Positions 52,408 to 60,313 of a DNA stretch of 64,000 nt are shown piece after piece. Below the pieces are notes generated by a model. The model did not search any database. It saw nothing but the letters and a program-made list of their open reading frames with translations, and was not told the origin of the DNA. Both the position numbers and the translations under genes were made by a program. Position 1 is the stretch's first letter. Each line of letters starts with the position of its first letter. Origin of the DNA: Olleya aquimaris (GTDB lineage: Bacteria; Bacteroidota; Bacteroidia; Flavobacteriales; Flavobacteriaceae); NCBI RefSeq assembly GCF_003259525.1, contig NZ_QLLO01000001.1:496001-560000 (forward strand), given 5' to 3'.

Positions 52408-53739
52408 ATGAAAAAGAAAATACCAGAAGTTTCACTACTAAAATTCATTAAGCATTCACTAGAAATTCTTAAAAATCCATTACCCTTTCACAATAAAAAT
52501 TTTACTCAAAAAGGCGATATTTTCAAGTTAAACGTTGGCTTTAATTCTAAAATATATTTTTGTCGTGACGCAGGTCTTGCCCAATATGTACTTCAAAAAA
52601 ATCAAAAAAATTACGTTAAGTCTTCAATTCAAACAGTAGATTTAGTCAAATATGTCGGAGAAGGATTGCTAACTTCTGAAGGTGAAAAATGGAAAAAGCA
52701 ACGTAAAATGATGCAACCAGCTTTTCATAAAAAGCAATTGCAAAATTTACTTAGCGAAATGCAAAACACCATAGTTTCAGAATTTAAAAAAATTGAAACT
52801 AAAAAGACCATAGATATCTATCCATTACTTAATGATTTAGCATTTCAAACGGTTGTAAAATCTCTGTTTACGCAAGCTGCAAATACTAAAGATATGGAAC
52901 GCCTTCAGTTTATTACTGAAGCTAATCAACGAATGTTGGTTAAAGAATTGCGTCAACCTTACTTAGGTTGGTGGTTTAAGATTGGTGGTCAATTAAAAAA
53001 GCATTTAAAATTGTCTGAAGAAGCTAGAACAATTTTGAAACAGATAGTTGAAGAAAGGAAAGCATCAGGAAAACGTTATGATGATTTGTTGGACATGCTA
53101 TTAGAAACCAAATACGAAGACGGTAAAGGTATGAGTGAAGAGCAGCTTATAGATGAAATATTAATCATATTTACAGCAGGACACGAAACCACTGCAAATG
53201 CATTAACCTTTACCTTTCAATTGTTGGCAAAGCACCCAGAATGGCAAAAAAAAATTTATGAAGAATGGCAGAATCTAGGAGGAGACAAAACCGATGTAAT
53301 GACGCGTATTTCTACATCCAAAGTATGCCAACAAGTTTTAGAAGAATCTTTACGCTTGTATCCTCCAGCTTATTTTATAGATCGCGTCAATATTAAAGCA
53401 GATAATTTTAATGATTTACAGTTTGAGCCTGGTTGTAATTTATTGTTCTCGGTTTACGAAATGCATAGGCATCCAAAGCTATGGAAGCAACCAGAACACT
53501 TTTTACCAGAACGATTTGCAGATGGAGGTCGTCAATATTCAGCACAATACTTTCCCTTTGGAGCAGGTCCACGTAAATGTATTGGAAATAACTTTGCGAT
53601 GTTTGAAATGATTATAGCTGTAACAGAACTAATCAAAAACTATAAAATAATTCCAGAATTTAAAGAAATTGGTATTACGCCTTTAATTACTTTAAAACCT
53701 AAAAACGCGTATCTTAGATTTGAGACTAGGGTCTTGTAA
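52408..53739 (+). CDS. Cytochrome P450
   Basis: This 443-residue soluble haem monooxygenase has the I-helix A-G-H-E-T-T-A-N-A, the K-helix E-S-L-R, and the haem loop F-P-F-G-A-G-P-R-K-C-I-G with axial Cys 391. It resembles the CYP4/CYP102-like fatty-acid-hydroxylase group of class VII-type bacterial P450s more than the camphor type, but the substrate cannot be told. There is no fused reductase or ferredoxin next to it, so electrons must come from elsewhere. The gene stands between ruvB and queG with dispersed palindromic repeats on both sides, which fits a later arrival or rearrangement. Confidence 0.93.
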   Translation: MKKKIPEVSLLKFIKHSLEILKNPLPFHNKNFTQKGDIFKLNVGFNSKIYFCRDAGLAQYVLQKNQKNYVKSSIQTVDLVKYVGEGLLTSEGEKWKKQRKMMQPAFHKKQLQNLLSEMQNTIVSEFKKIETKKTIDIYPLLNDLAFQTVVKSLFTQAANTKDMERLQFITEANQRMLVKELRQPYLGWWFKIGGQLKKHLKLSEEARTILKQIVEERKASGKRYDDLLDMLLETKYEDGKGMSEEQLIDEILIIFTAGHETTANALTFTFQLLAKHPEWQKKIYEEWQNLGGDKTDVMTRISTSKVCQQVLEESLRLYPPAYFIDRVNIKADNFNDLQFEPGCNLLFSVYEMHRHPKLWKQPEHFLPERFADGGRQYSAQYFPFGAGPRKCIGNNFAMFEMIIAVTELIKNYKIIPEFKEIGITPLITLKPKNAYLRFETRVL

Positions 53740-53781
53740 TTTATTATATATAGAGAAGAAATAAAATGTATAGTAATAAAG

Positions 53782-53844
53782 CACTTCGACAAGCTCAGTG
53801 TGACAAAAAGAAGTTTAACTGTCAGTCTGAGCCTGTCGAAGACT
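53782..53844. repeat. Inverted pair of dispersed palindromic repeats, between P450 and queG
   Basis: The left copy (53782-53805) contains CTTCGACAAGCTCAGTGTGA and the right copy (53820-53844) contains TCTGAGCCTGTCGAAG in opposite orientation. They can pair over 22 bases with three mismatches around a 14-base spacer. The two together form a long hairpin of the kind seen in BIME-type paired REP elements and could also stop transcription. Confidence 0.75.
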
Positions 53845-53864
53845 TTTGAAGCAATAACATACAA

Positions 53865-54791
53865 TTGAACAATAAAGCTAAATACACGCAACAAATAAAA
53901 GCAGAAGCCAAGCGCCTAGGGTTTTTGTCTTGTGGTATTAGCAAAGCAGGCTTTTTAGAAGTAGAAGCGCCAAGATTAGAAAAATGGTTAAATAACAATA
54001 TGCATGGCGAAATGCAATACATGGAAAACCATTTTGATAAACGCTTAGACCCAACCAAATTGGTTGAGGATTCTAAAAGTGTGATTTCGTTATTGCTCAA
54101 TTACTATCCAAGCCAAGAGCAAACAGATAATAGCTATAAAATATCCAAATATGCTTATGGAAACGATTATCACCACGTTATAAAATCAAAACTAAAAGAG
54201 TTAACACATTTTATTCAAGATGAAATAGGTGAAGTGTCAGGTCGTGCTTTTGTGGACTCTGCTCCAGTTTTAGATAAAGCTTGGGCTGCAAAATCTGGAC
54301 TAGGGTGGATAGGAAAACATAGTAATTTATTAACGCAACAAGTAGGTTCATTTTATTTTATAGCAGAACTAATTATCGATTTAGAACTGGAGTATGATCA
54401 TGCAACAACAGACCATTGTGGGACTTGCACAGCCTGTATTGATGCCTGTCCAACTCAAGCTATTACAGAACCTTACATAGTTGATGGTAGTAAATGTATT
54501 AGTTATTTTACTATTGAATTAAAGGAAAATATCCCTACAGAATTTAAAGGAAAAATGGACGATTGGATGTTTGGTTGTGATGTCTGTCAAGACGTGTGTC
54601 CTTGGAATAAGTTTTCTAAACCACACAACGAGCCATTATTTAATCCACATCCAGAGTTATTAGAAATGACAAAAAAAGATTGGGAAGAGATTACTGAAGA
54701 TGTGTTTAAAAAAGTGTTTCAAAAATCTGCTGTAAAGCGAACTAAGTTTTCTGGTTTACAGCGAAATATTAGTTTTTTAAAACCAAATTAG
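53865..54791 (+). CDS. queG: Epoxyqueuosine reductase QueG
   Basis: This protein of 308 residues performs the last step of queuosine synthesis in tRNA, reducing epoxyqueuosine with a cobalamin cofactor and two [4Fe-4S] clusters. Cluster motifs are [12 protein letters not shown] from Cys 185 and C-D-V-C-Q-D-V-C-P near 238. The catalytic region has [10 protein letters not shown] and G-L-G-W-I-G-K-H. No in-frame ATG stands before the conserved N-terminus and an in-frame TGA lies at 53847-53849, so translation must begin at the TTG at 53865 (or a rarer codon). A palindromic repeat ends only 20 bases before it. The last 23 bases overlap the converging lacI-type gene. Confidence 0.96.
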   Translation: MNNKAKYTQQIKAEAKRLGFLSCGISKAGFLEVEAPRLEKWLNNNMHGEMQYMENHFDKRLDPTKLVEDSKSVISLLLNYYPSQEQTDNSYKISKYAYGNDYHHVIKSKLKELTHFIQDEIGEVSGRAFVDSAPVLDKAWAAKSGLGWIGKHSNLLTQQVGSFYFIAELIIDLELEYDHATTDHCGTCTACIDACPTQAITEPYIVDGSKCISYFTIELKENIPTEFKGKMDDWMFGCDVCQDVCPWNKFSKPHNEPLFNPHPELLEMTKKDWEEITEDVFKKVFQKSAVKRTKFSGLQRNISFLKPN

Positions 54792-55809
54792 TAGATTCTC
54801 GTTTAATAAGTTTAGTATTAAGCTCTATTATTTTTGGAATGATAGGCTCATCTTTTTTAACTTTTTTAATTTCTTTATATAATTGTTTAAAAGCTGTTTT
54901 ACCCATTAAATAACCTGGTTGGTCAATGGTACTTAAAGTGGGAGAGATTACAGAAGACATAAACCAATTACTAAAGCCAACAATAGAAATATCTTCTGGA
55001 ATTTTAACTCCTAATTTATTAAATTCAGAAATAGCTCCAATTGCAACTAAATCTGTATTAATAAAAATGCCATCAACATCATCATGATCTTCTAATAATT
55101 GTTTAGCGGTATTTTTACCATCTTCAAAACTAGTGTCTCCACAGTCACATATATAGACTAAAGAAGGGTCGTAAGGCAAGTTGTTATCCAATAAGGCTTT
55201 CTTGTAACCAAGAAACCTGTCTATTGAGTTTTGTGGTAAAAGCGGTCCTCTAAAATGAGCAATTCTTTTACAACCAATATCAATCAAGTGTTGCGTAGCT
55301 GCATAAGCAGCTTTCCTGTCGTCAATTATAACTTTAGAGCATTTAACAATTTTAGCTATTTTATCAAACATCACGATTGGTTTGTCTTGATCAATAACCT
55401 CATTTAAATGTTTAAAATCTGCAGTACCATTTGCTAAAGAAATTAAAATACCATCAACACGTTGACTTAATAATAAGTCCAGTTGTTTTTTCTCCAGCTC
55501 ATAAGATTCGTTAGACTGAAGTATAATTACCAAAAACCCTTTTTTTTCAGCTTGTTCAACAATTCCCTTAATAACATTCGAAAAAAAGTGATGAACAATT
55601 TCTGGGATTATTAATCCTATTGTTTTGGATTCTTTATTTCTTAAATTAACAGCAAAAGAATTTGGTTTATAATTAAGCGTTTTTGCAAGTTCTTTTACTA
55701 AACCTTTAGTTTTATTACTTATATCTGGATAATCTTTTAAAGCTTTAGAAACTGTTGTAACAGAAATATTTAGTTGTTCTGCAATTTGTTTAAGGGTAAC
55801 AGGTTTCAT
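54769..55809 (-). CDS. LacI-family transcriptional regulator of the fructan locus
   Basis: This 346-residue protein has an N-terminal helix-turn-helix ([21 protein letters not shown]) and a hinge segment before residue 60. A periplasmic-binding-protein-like effector domain follows ([10 protein letters not shown] at its start, D-G-I-F-I-N-T-D and S-I-V-G-F-S-N-W later). It is divergent from the sugar porter/GH32/fructokinase genes and probably senses fructose or a phosphorylated derivative. Three LacI-type palindromes in the locus (55852, 55931, 60147) are likely its operators. The first lies 43 bases upstream of its own start and suggests autoregulation. Confidence 0.94.
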   Translation of the reverse strand: MKPVTLKQIAEQLNISVTTVSKALKDYPDISNKTKGLVKELAKTLNYKPNSFAVNLRNKESKTIGLIIPEIVHHFFSNVIKGIVEQAEKKGFLVIILQSNESYELEKKQLDLLLSQRVDGILISLANGTADFKHLNEVIDQDKPIVMFDKIAKIVKCSKVIIDDRKAAYAATQHLIDIGCKRIAHFRGPLLPQNSIDRFLGYKKALLDNNLPYDPSLVYICDCGDTSFEDGKNTAKQLLEDHDDVDGIFINTDLVAIGAISEFNKLGVKIPEDISIVGFSNWFMSSVISPTLSTIDQPGYLMGKTAFKQLYKEIKKVKKDEPIIPKIIELNTKLIKRESTNLVLKN

Positions 55810-55851
55810 TTTATATGATATTTTAGAATAAATATAGTAAAAATTAATGAA

Positions 55852-55867
55852 ACGAAAATAGTTTCGT
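55852..55867. promoter_or_regulatory. Putative LacI-type operator near the regulator's own start
   Basis: ACGAAAATAGTTTCGT is a near-perfect 16-bp palindrome (one mismatched pair) with the ACGAAA half-site of the other two sites. It is 43 bases upstream of the regulator ATG, where binding could repress the gene's own promoter. Confidence 0.55.
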
Positions 55868-55930
55868 AAAAAACTAAATTATTTAGTAAAGGTTAGAATA
55901 TAATTAGTTCTAAAATTGAATTGAATTTAA

Positions 55931-55948
55931 AACGAAAACGATTTCGGT
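55931..55948. promoter_or_regulatory. Putative LacI-type operator upstream of the sugar porter
   Basis: AACGAAAACGATTTCGGT matches the perfect site at 60147 at 16 of 18 positions, with the central CG step of LacI-family operators. It stands 81 bases upstream of the sugar porter ATG, between it and the divergent regulator gene. Confidence 0.65.
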
Positions 55949-56028
55949 ATGTAAATAGTCATTTTAAATAGATAATTTTTATTCAATGTTTAAAGTTTCT
56001 CTATTTTGGTTTTCTAAACCTTAAAACC

Positions 56029-57357
56029 ATGAATAAAAAAATATTAATTTGGTCCATAACAGCTGCACTAGCAGGATTTCTATTTGGATTTGATACCGTT
56101 GTAATTTCTGGTGCAGATAAAAAATTGCAAGCTCTTTGGGGTTCTTCAGATGCTTTTCATGGCTCTGTAGTAATGGCAATGGCACTTTGGGGAACTGTTG
56201 TTGGAGCTTTATTTGGAGGCATTCCAACCAATAGATTAGGACGTAAAAACACCTTATTAATTATAGGTATTTTATATACAGTTTCAGCAATAGGTTCCGC
56301 TTTTGCTAATGACCCTTTTACATTTGCGTTTTTTAGATTTATTGGCGGTTTAGGTGTTGGTGCTTCTACCATTGCAGCTCCAGCATATATTTCTGAAATT
56401 GCTCCTGCAAAAGATAGAGGAAGACTAGTGGCTTTGTACCAGTTTAATATTGTATTCGGAATTCTAGTTGCTTTTCTATCTAATTATTTATTAAACGGAA
56501 TTGGAGAAAATGCTTGGCGATGGATGGTAGGTGTGGAAGCTATACCTGCAATAATTTATACGTTATTTATGTTAAGCGTCCCAAAAAGTCCAAGATGGTT
56601 AATTTCAAAATTTAGAAATGATGAAGCAAAAAAAGTTTTGTCTATAATTAATCCTGAAGCAGATCCTGAAAAACTCTTGTTGGAAATAAATAACTCTAAC
56701 AATCTGGAAGGCACAAAAAAAGAAAATATTTTTTTGAAAAAATATAGGTTTCCGTTAACCTTAGTATTTTTAATCGCCATGTTTAATCAGTTGTCTGGTA
56801 TTAACGCGTTTTTGTATTACGCACCCAGAATTTTTGAAGAGGCAGGTTTAGGAGAAAGTACAGCATTGTTAAGTAGTATTGGTGTAGGGGTTACAAATTT
56901 AGTATTTACACTATTAGGTGTGTTTTTAATTGATAGGTTAGGACGTAAAACATTAATGTATATTGGTTCTATTGGTTATATAATTTCTTTAAGTCTAGTG
57001 GCTTGTGCTTTTTTCTTTGGTTGGACAGGTATGGCAGTTCCTATCTTTTTATTCTTATTTATAGCAGCACATGCTATTGGTCAAGGTGCAGTAATATGGG
57101 TATTTATTTCCGAAATTTTCCCTAATCATTTACGTGCCTCAGGTCAATCGTTTGGTAGTTCCACACATTGGTTTTTAGCAGCATTAATTCCTGCATTAAT
57201 TCCTATGTTATTTTCTACAATTGGAGCTGGAGTTGTATTCTTATTTTTTGCAATTATGATGGTTTTTCAGTTATTATTTGTAATTTTTATGATGCCAGAA
57301 ACCAAAGGAGTCTCACTTGAAGAATTAAGTAAAAAATTGATAAAAGATGAAAAATAG
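56029..57357 (+). CDS. Sugar porter (SP) family MFS transporter, probable fructose/sucrose uptake
   Basis: This twelve-helix inner-membrane carrier has 442 residues. Signatures of the sugar-porter family are present: G-F-D-T-V-V-I-S-G in helix 1, the N-R-L-G-R-K loop, P-A-Y-I-S-E-I-A-P in the first half, I-D-R-L-G-R-K in the second half and P-E-T-K-G-V-S at the end. It starts a run of three genes (porter, GH32, fructokinase) overlapping or spaced by a few bases. The substrate is therefore most likely fructose or short fructans, taken up from the periplasm. A LacI operator lies in front of it. Confidence 0.93.
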   Translation: MNKKILIWSITAALAGFLFGFDTVVISGADKKLQALWGSSDAFHGSVVMAMALWGTVVGALFGGIPTNRLGRKNTLLIIGILYTVSAIGSAFANDPFTFAFFRFIGGLGVGASTIAAPAYISEIAPAKDRGRLVALYQFNIVFGILVAFLSNYLLNGIGENAWRWMVGVEAIPAIIYTLFMLSVPKSPRWLISKFRNDEAKKVLSIINPEADPEKLLLEINNSNNLEGTKKENIFLKKYRFPLTLVFLIAMFNQLSGINAFLYYAPRIFEEAGLGESTALLSSIGVGVTNLVFTLLGVFLIDRLGRKTLMYIGSIGYIISLSLVACAFFFGWTGMAVPIFLFLFIAAHAIGQGAVIWVFISEIFPNHLRASGQSFGSSTHWFLAALIPALIPMLFSTIGAGVVFLFFAIMMVFQLLFVIFMMPETKGVSLEELSKKLIKDEK

Positions 57358-58957
57358 AATACACAATTTATTAATCCTAGTTTTAGTATTATCACTAATA
57401 GTTACAAGTTGTAAAAAAAAGGAAGCAGCTGAAAAAACTAAAACAGATGTTTCATTAAATTCAACTACTGAAGAAACATTATATAGACCAAATTTTCATT
57501 TTACACCAAAAGCAAATTGGATGAATGATCCTAATGGTATGTTCTATTTAAACGGAAAATATCACTTATATTTTCAGTATTATCCAGACGGAAATGTTTG
57601 GGGTCCTATGCATTGGGGACATGCAATTAGTAAAGACATGATTACTTGGGAAGAACAACAAATAGCACTTTATCCAGATGATTTAGGGTTAATTTTTTCT
57701 GGAAGTGCTGTGGTTGACCATAATAATACTTCAGGCTTTGGTAAAGATGGTATTACACCAATTATTGCCATGTTTACACATCATAATATGCAAGGCGAAA
57801 AGGATGGTACTTTAGACTTTCAAACGCAGTCTATCGCTTATTCATTAGACGAAGGGTTGACTTGGACTAAGTATGATAAAAACCCAGTGATTTCAAATCC
57901 TGGAATTAAAGATTTTAGAGACCCTAAAGTAATTTGGGATAATAAGACTAATAAATGGATTATGGTTTTGGCAGCAGCAGATAAAATCATGTTTTATAGC
58001 TCTGCAAATCTAAAAGACTGGACTTTAGAGTCAGATTTTGGTAAAGATTTAGGACAACATGATGGTATGTGGGAATGTCCAGATTTATTTCCTATTAAGG
58101 TTGAAGGAAGCGATATTACCAAATGGGTATTAATTGTTAGCATAAATCCAGCAGCACCAAATGGAGGTAGTGGTACACAATATTTTATTGGTGATTTTGA
58201 TGGTAAAAAGTTTTCTGTAGATGCAGATTTTAATAAACAACTACAACAAGAAAAAGCGGTTTGGATAGATTACGGCAGAGATAATTATGCAGGCGTGACA
58301 TGGTCTAATATACCAAAAAACGATGGTAGAAAATTGTTTATGGGATGGATGTCTAATTGGGAATATGCCAGAGACGTACCAACCGAAACTTGGAGAAGCA
58401 CTATGACCATTGCAAGAGAATTGAAGCTTAAAAAATCTGACAATGGTTACTTGTTAGTTTCTAACCCAGTAACTGAGCTGTATAAACATGTATCAAAAAC
58501 TATTAAAAAGGACTCACTTATTGTTAAAAAACAAGAAGATATTATTTCTAAAAACAAAATAGACTTAGCACGTTTAATAGTGGAGTTGCAAATAAATAAT
58601 TTAAAAGAAGAACAATACACATTTTTGTTTCATAATAAATTTGGAGATACGCTTTCATTTGGATTAGATAATAAAAACAAGCTTTATTTTTTAAACAGAC
58701 AAAAATCTGGAAAAGTAGATTTTTCAGAAAAATTTGCCAATACCATTTCAAAAGCCAAAAAAGGAAATACTTCAAACAATTTGAAAGTACAAGTCCTGTT
58801 AGATAAAACATCTATTGAAGTATTTTATAATAATGGAGAAACCGTATTTACAGAGTTGTTTTTTCCTAACCAACCATTTGAAACTTTATCTATAATGTCT
58901 TCAGATGAAAAGTTAATTTTAGAAAATATAAAAATTGAAGAATTAAAGTTAAACTAA
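57347..58957 (+). CDS. GH32 glycoside hydrolase (fructanase/invertase family), lipoprotein
   Basis: This enzyme of 536 residues releases fructose from fructans such as levan or inulin or from sucrose. The three catalytic motifs are W-M-N-D-P-N-G with nucleophile D61, F-R-D-P with D192 and W-E-C-P-D with acid/base E243. The five-blade propeller is followed by a beta-sandwich from about residue 370. A lipobox at the N-terminus (I-V-T-S-C) makes it a lipoprotein facing the periplasm or the surface. The residues behind the Cys are K-K-K-E-A and lack an obvious acidic surface-export signal, which favours the periplasm. It overlaps the porter gene by 11 bases. Confidence 0.95.
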   Translation: MKNRIHNLLILVLVLSLIVTSCKKKEAAEKTKTDVSLNSTTEETLYRPNFHFTPKANWMNDPNGMFYLNGKYHLYFQYYPDGNVWGPMHWGHAISKDMITWEEQQIALYPDDLGLIFSGSAVVDHNNTSGFGKDGITPIIAMFTHHNMQGEKDGTLDFQTQSIAYSLDEGLTWTKYDKNPVISNPGIKDFRDPKVIWDNKTNKWIMVLAAADKIMFYSSANLKDWTLESDFGKDLGQHDGMWECPDLFPIKVEGSDITKWVLIVSINPAAPNGGSGTQYFIGDFDGKKFSVDADFNKQLQQEKAVWIDYGRDNYAGVTWSNIPKNDGRKLFMGWMSNWEYARDVPTETWRSTMTIARELKLKKSDNGYLLVSNPVTELYKHVSKTIKKDSLIVKKQEDIISKNKIDLARLIVELQINNLKEEQYTFLFHNKFGDTLSFGLDNKNKLYFLNRQKSGKVDFSEKFANTISKAKKGNTSNNLKVQVLLDKTSIEVFYNNGETVFTELFFPNQPFETLSIMSSDEKLILENIKIEELKLN

Positions 58958-58965
58958 TTAAGAGT

Positions 58966-59847
58966 ATGTCTAATATTGTATGTTTTGGCGAAGTATTATG
59001 GGATGTGTTTCCGTCACATAAAAAGATTGGAGGTGCACCTCTTAATGTAGCACTAAGGCTTCATTCATTTAATAATAATGTGACAATAATTAGTAGTGTT
59101 GGTAAGGATAAAAATGGTACTAATTTGCTAAATTATCTAAAGGAAGAAGGGTTAGATTATTCAAACATTCAAATTACAGAAGCTTATAATACAAGTGAAG
59201 TGATTGTAAGTATAGATAGTAAAGGTTCTGCTAGTTACAGTATAGAGTTTCCCTGTGCTTGGGATTTTATAACATATAATGATGATTTATTGGGTACAAT
59301 AAAAAAAGCAGATGCCTTTATTTTTGGAAGTTTAATAGCAAGAAACGAAGTATCTTATAATACGCTTTTAGAGCTTTTAAAAGAAGCTTCGTTTAAGGTG
59401 TTTGATGTAAATTTAAGACCTCCTCATTATAAAATAAGTGCATTAAAATCATTAATGCAAAAAGCCGATTTCATTAAATTTAATGATGATGAACTATTTG
59501 AAATTTGTAATACGTTACAATTTAATTCAAAAAATATAGAAGAAAACATAAAATTTATTGCAAAATATACCAATACCAAAGCTATATGCGTAACTCTTGG
59601 CGCAAATGGAGCAGTTATTTATATAAATGATACTTTTTATTTTAATGATGGATATAAAGTAAATGTAAAAGACACCGTTGGCTCTGGAGACTCATTTTTA
59701 GCTACTTTAATAGATAGATTGCTTAAAGATGAAACACCACAACAAGCTTTAGATTTTGCTTGTGCTATTGGTGCATTGGTAGCATCTAGTAAAGGTGCAA
59801 ATCCTAAACTAAGTAGTGCTAAAATTAATGAGTTAATTAATGGTTAA
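58966..59847 (+). CDS. PfkB-family carbohydrate kinase, probable fructokinase
   Basis: This 293-residue cytoplasmic kinase opens with F-G-E-V-L-W-D and G-G-A-P-L-N-V-A at the substrate site. It ends with the anion-hole motif D-T-V-G-S-G-D-S-F-L-A, where D242 is the catalytic base. The gene follows GH32 by eight bases. Fructose is the likely substrate because of the enzyme before it. The product fructose 6-phosphate enters glycolysis. Other PfkB sugars are possible, but not likely in this setting. Confidence 0.93.
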   Translation: MSNIVCFGEVLWDVFPSHKKIGGAPLNVALRLHSFNNNVTIISSVGKDKNGTNLLNYLKEEGLDYSNIQITEAYNTSEVIVSIDSKGSASYSIEFPCAWDFITYNDDLLGTIKKADAFIFGSLIARNEVSYNTLLELLKEASFKVFDVNLRPPHYKISALKSLMQKADFIKFNDDELFEICNTLQFNSKNIEENIKFIAKYTNTKAICVTLGANGAVIYINDTFYFNDGYKVNVKDTVGSGDSFLATLIDRLLKDETPQQALDFACAIGALVASSKGANPKLSSAKINELING

Positions 59848-59940
59848 TTTTTAAATAATAACTTAAAAGAGAATTCATTCTGCCTCTTTTTAATATTATA
59901 CTTGGACTTCTATATTTTAAGTAAATAGAGGTGTTAATTT

Positions 59941-59971
59941 TGGTAACAATTTTTTGTTACCATTTTTTTTT
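59941..59971 (+). terminator. Terminator of the porter-GH32-fructokinase operon
   Basis: A perfect 9-bp stem, TGGTAACAA (59941-59949) with TTGTTACCA (59954-59962), is followed by a run of nine T. It separates the first three fructan genes from the susC transcription unit. Confidence 0.88.
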
Positions 59972-60146
59972 CAGTTACAGTACTTGTAATTATCCAGTAA
60001 ATACTTTAAAACTTCATTATTTCTTAGAATATGGATAATGAGAATTATGCAAAAACACTATGTAATATATAAGAATAAAAAAAAATCATCCTTATATAAT
60101 ATTAATCTTACACAAAACAAGGGTTTTATTTGTTAAAATGATAAAT

Positions 60147-60164
60147 ACCGAAAACGTTTTCGGT
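60147..60164. promoter_or_regulatory. Putative LacI-type operator upstream of susC
   Basis: ACCGAAAACGTTTTCGGT is a perfect 18-bp palindrome with the central CG typical of LacI-family operators. It lies 150 bases upstream of the susC ATG. A 16-of-18 relative stands at 55931, which supports shared control of the two halves of the locus. Confidence 0.75.
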
Positions 60165-60313
60165 CAATTTTTAGACGATTTTAATATTATTTTTTTGATA
60201 ATCATGAAAAAAATCAAACATTCGTTAAATAATAGTTAAAGCTGTTATTTAAGGTTAAAATTTAAACAAACATAAAAACTAAATTAATTACTAACCCTAA
60301 TATTAAATCAAAT

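Larger units (their letters stand above)
59848..60313. other. Intergenic region between the fructokinase and susC genes
   Basis: This 466-base gap has no gene. It contains a terminator at 59941-59971, a weak stem near 59863-59890 and the LacI operator at 60147-60164. The rest is plain AT-rich DNA in which no TAnnTTTG motif stands out. The susC promoter must lie between the operator and 60313 but is not assigned. Confidence 0.5.

Noticed and set aside
59863-59890. AAAAGAG...CTCTTTT stem after the fructokinase gene as terminator
   Set aside because: The stem is short with a long loop, and the much stronger terminator at 59941-59971 follows. It is mentioned only as part of the gap.
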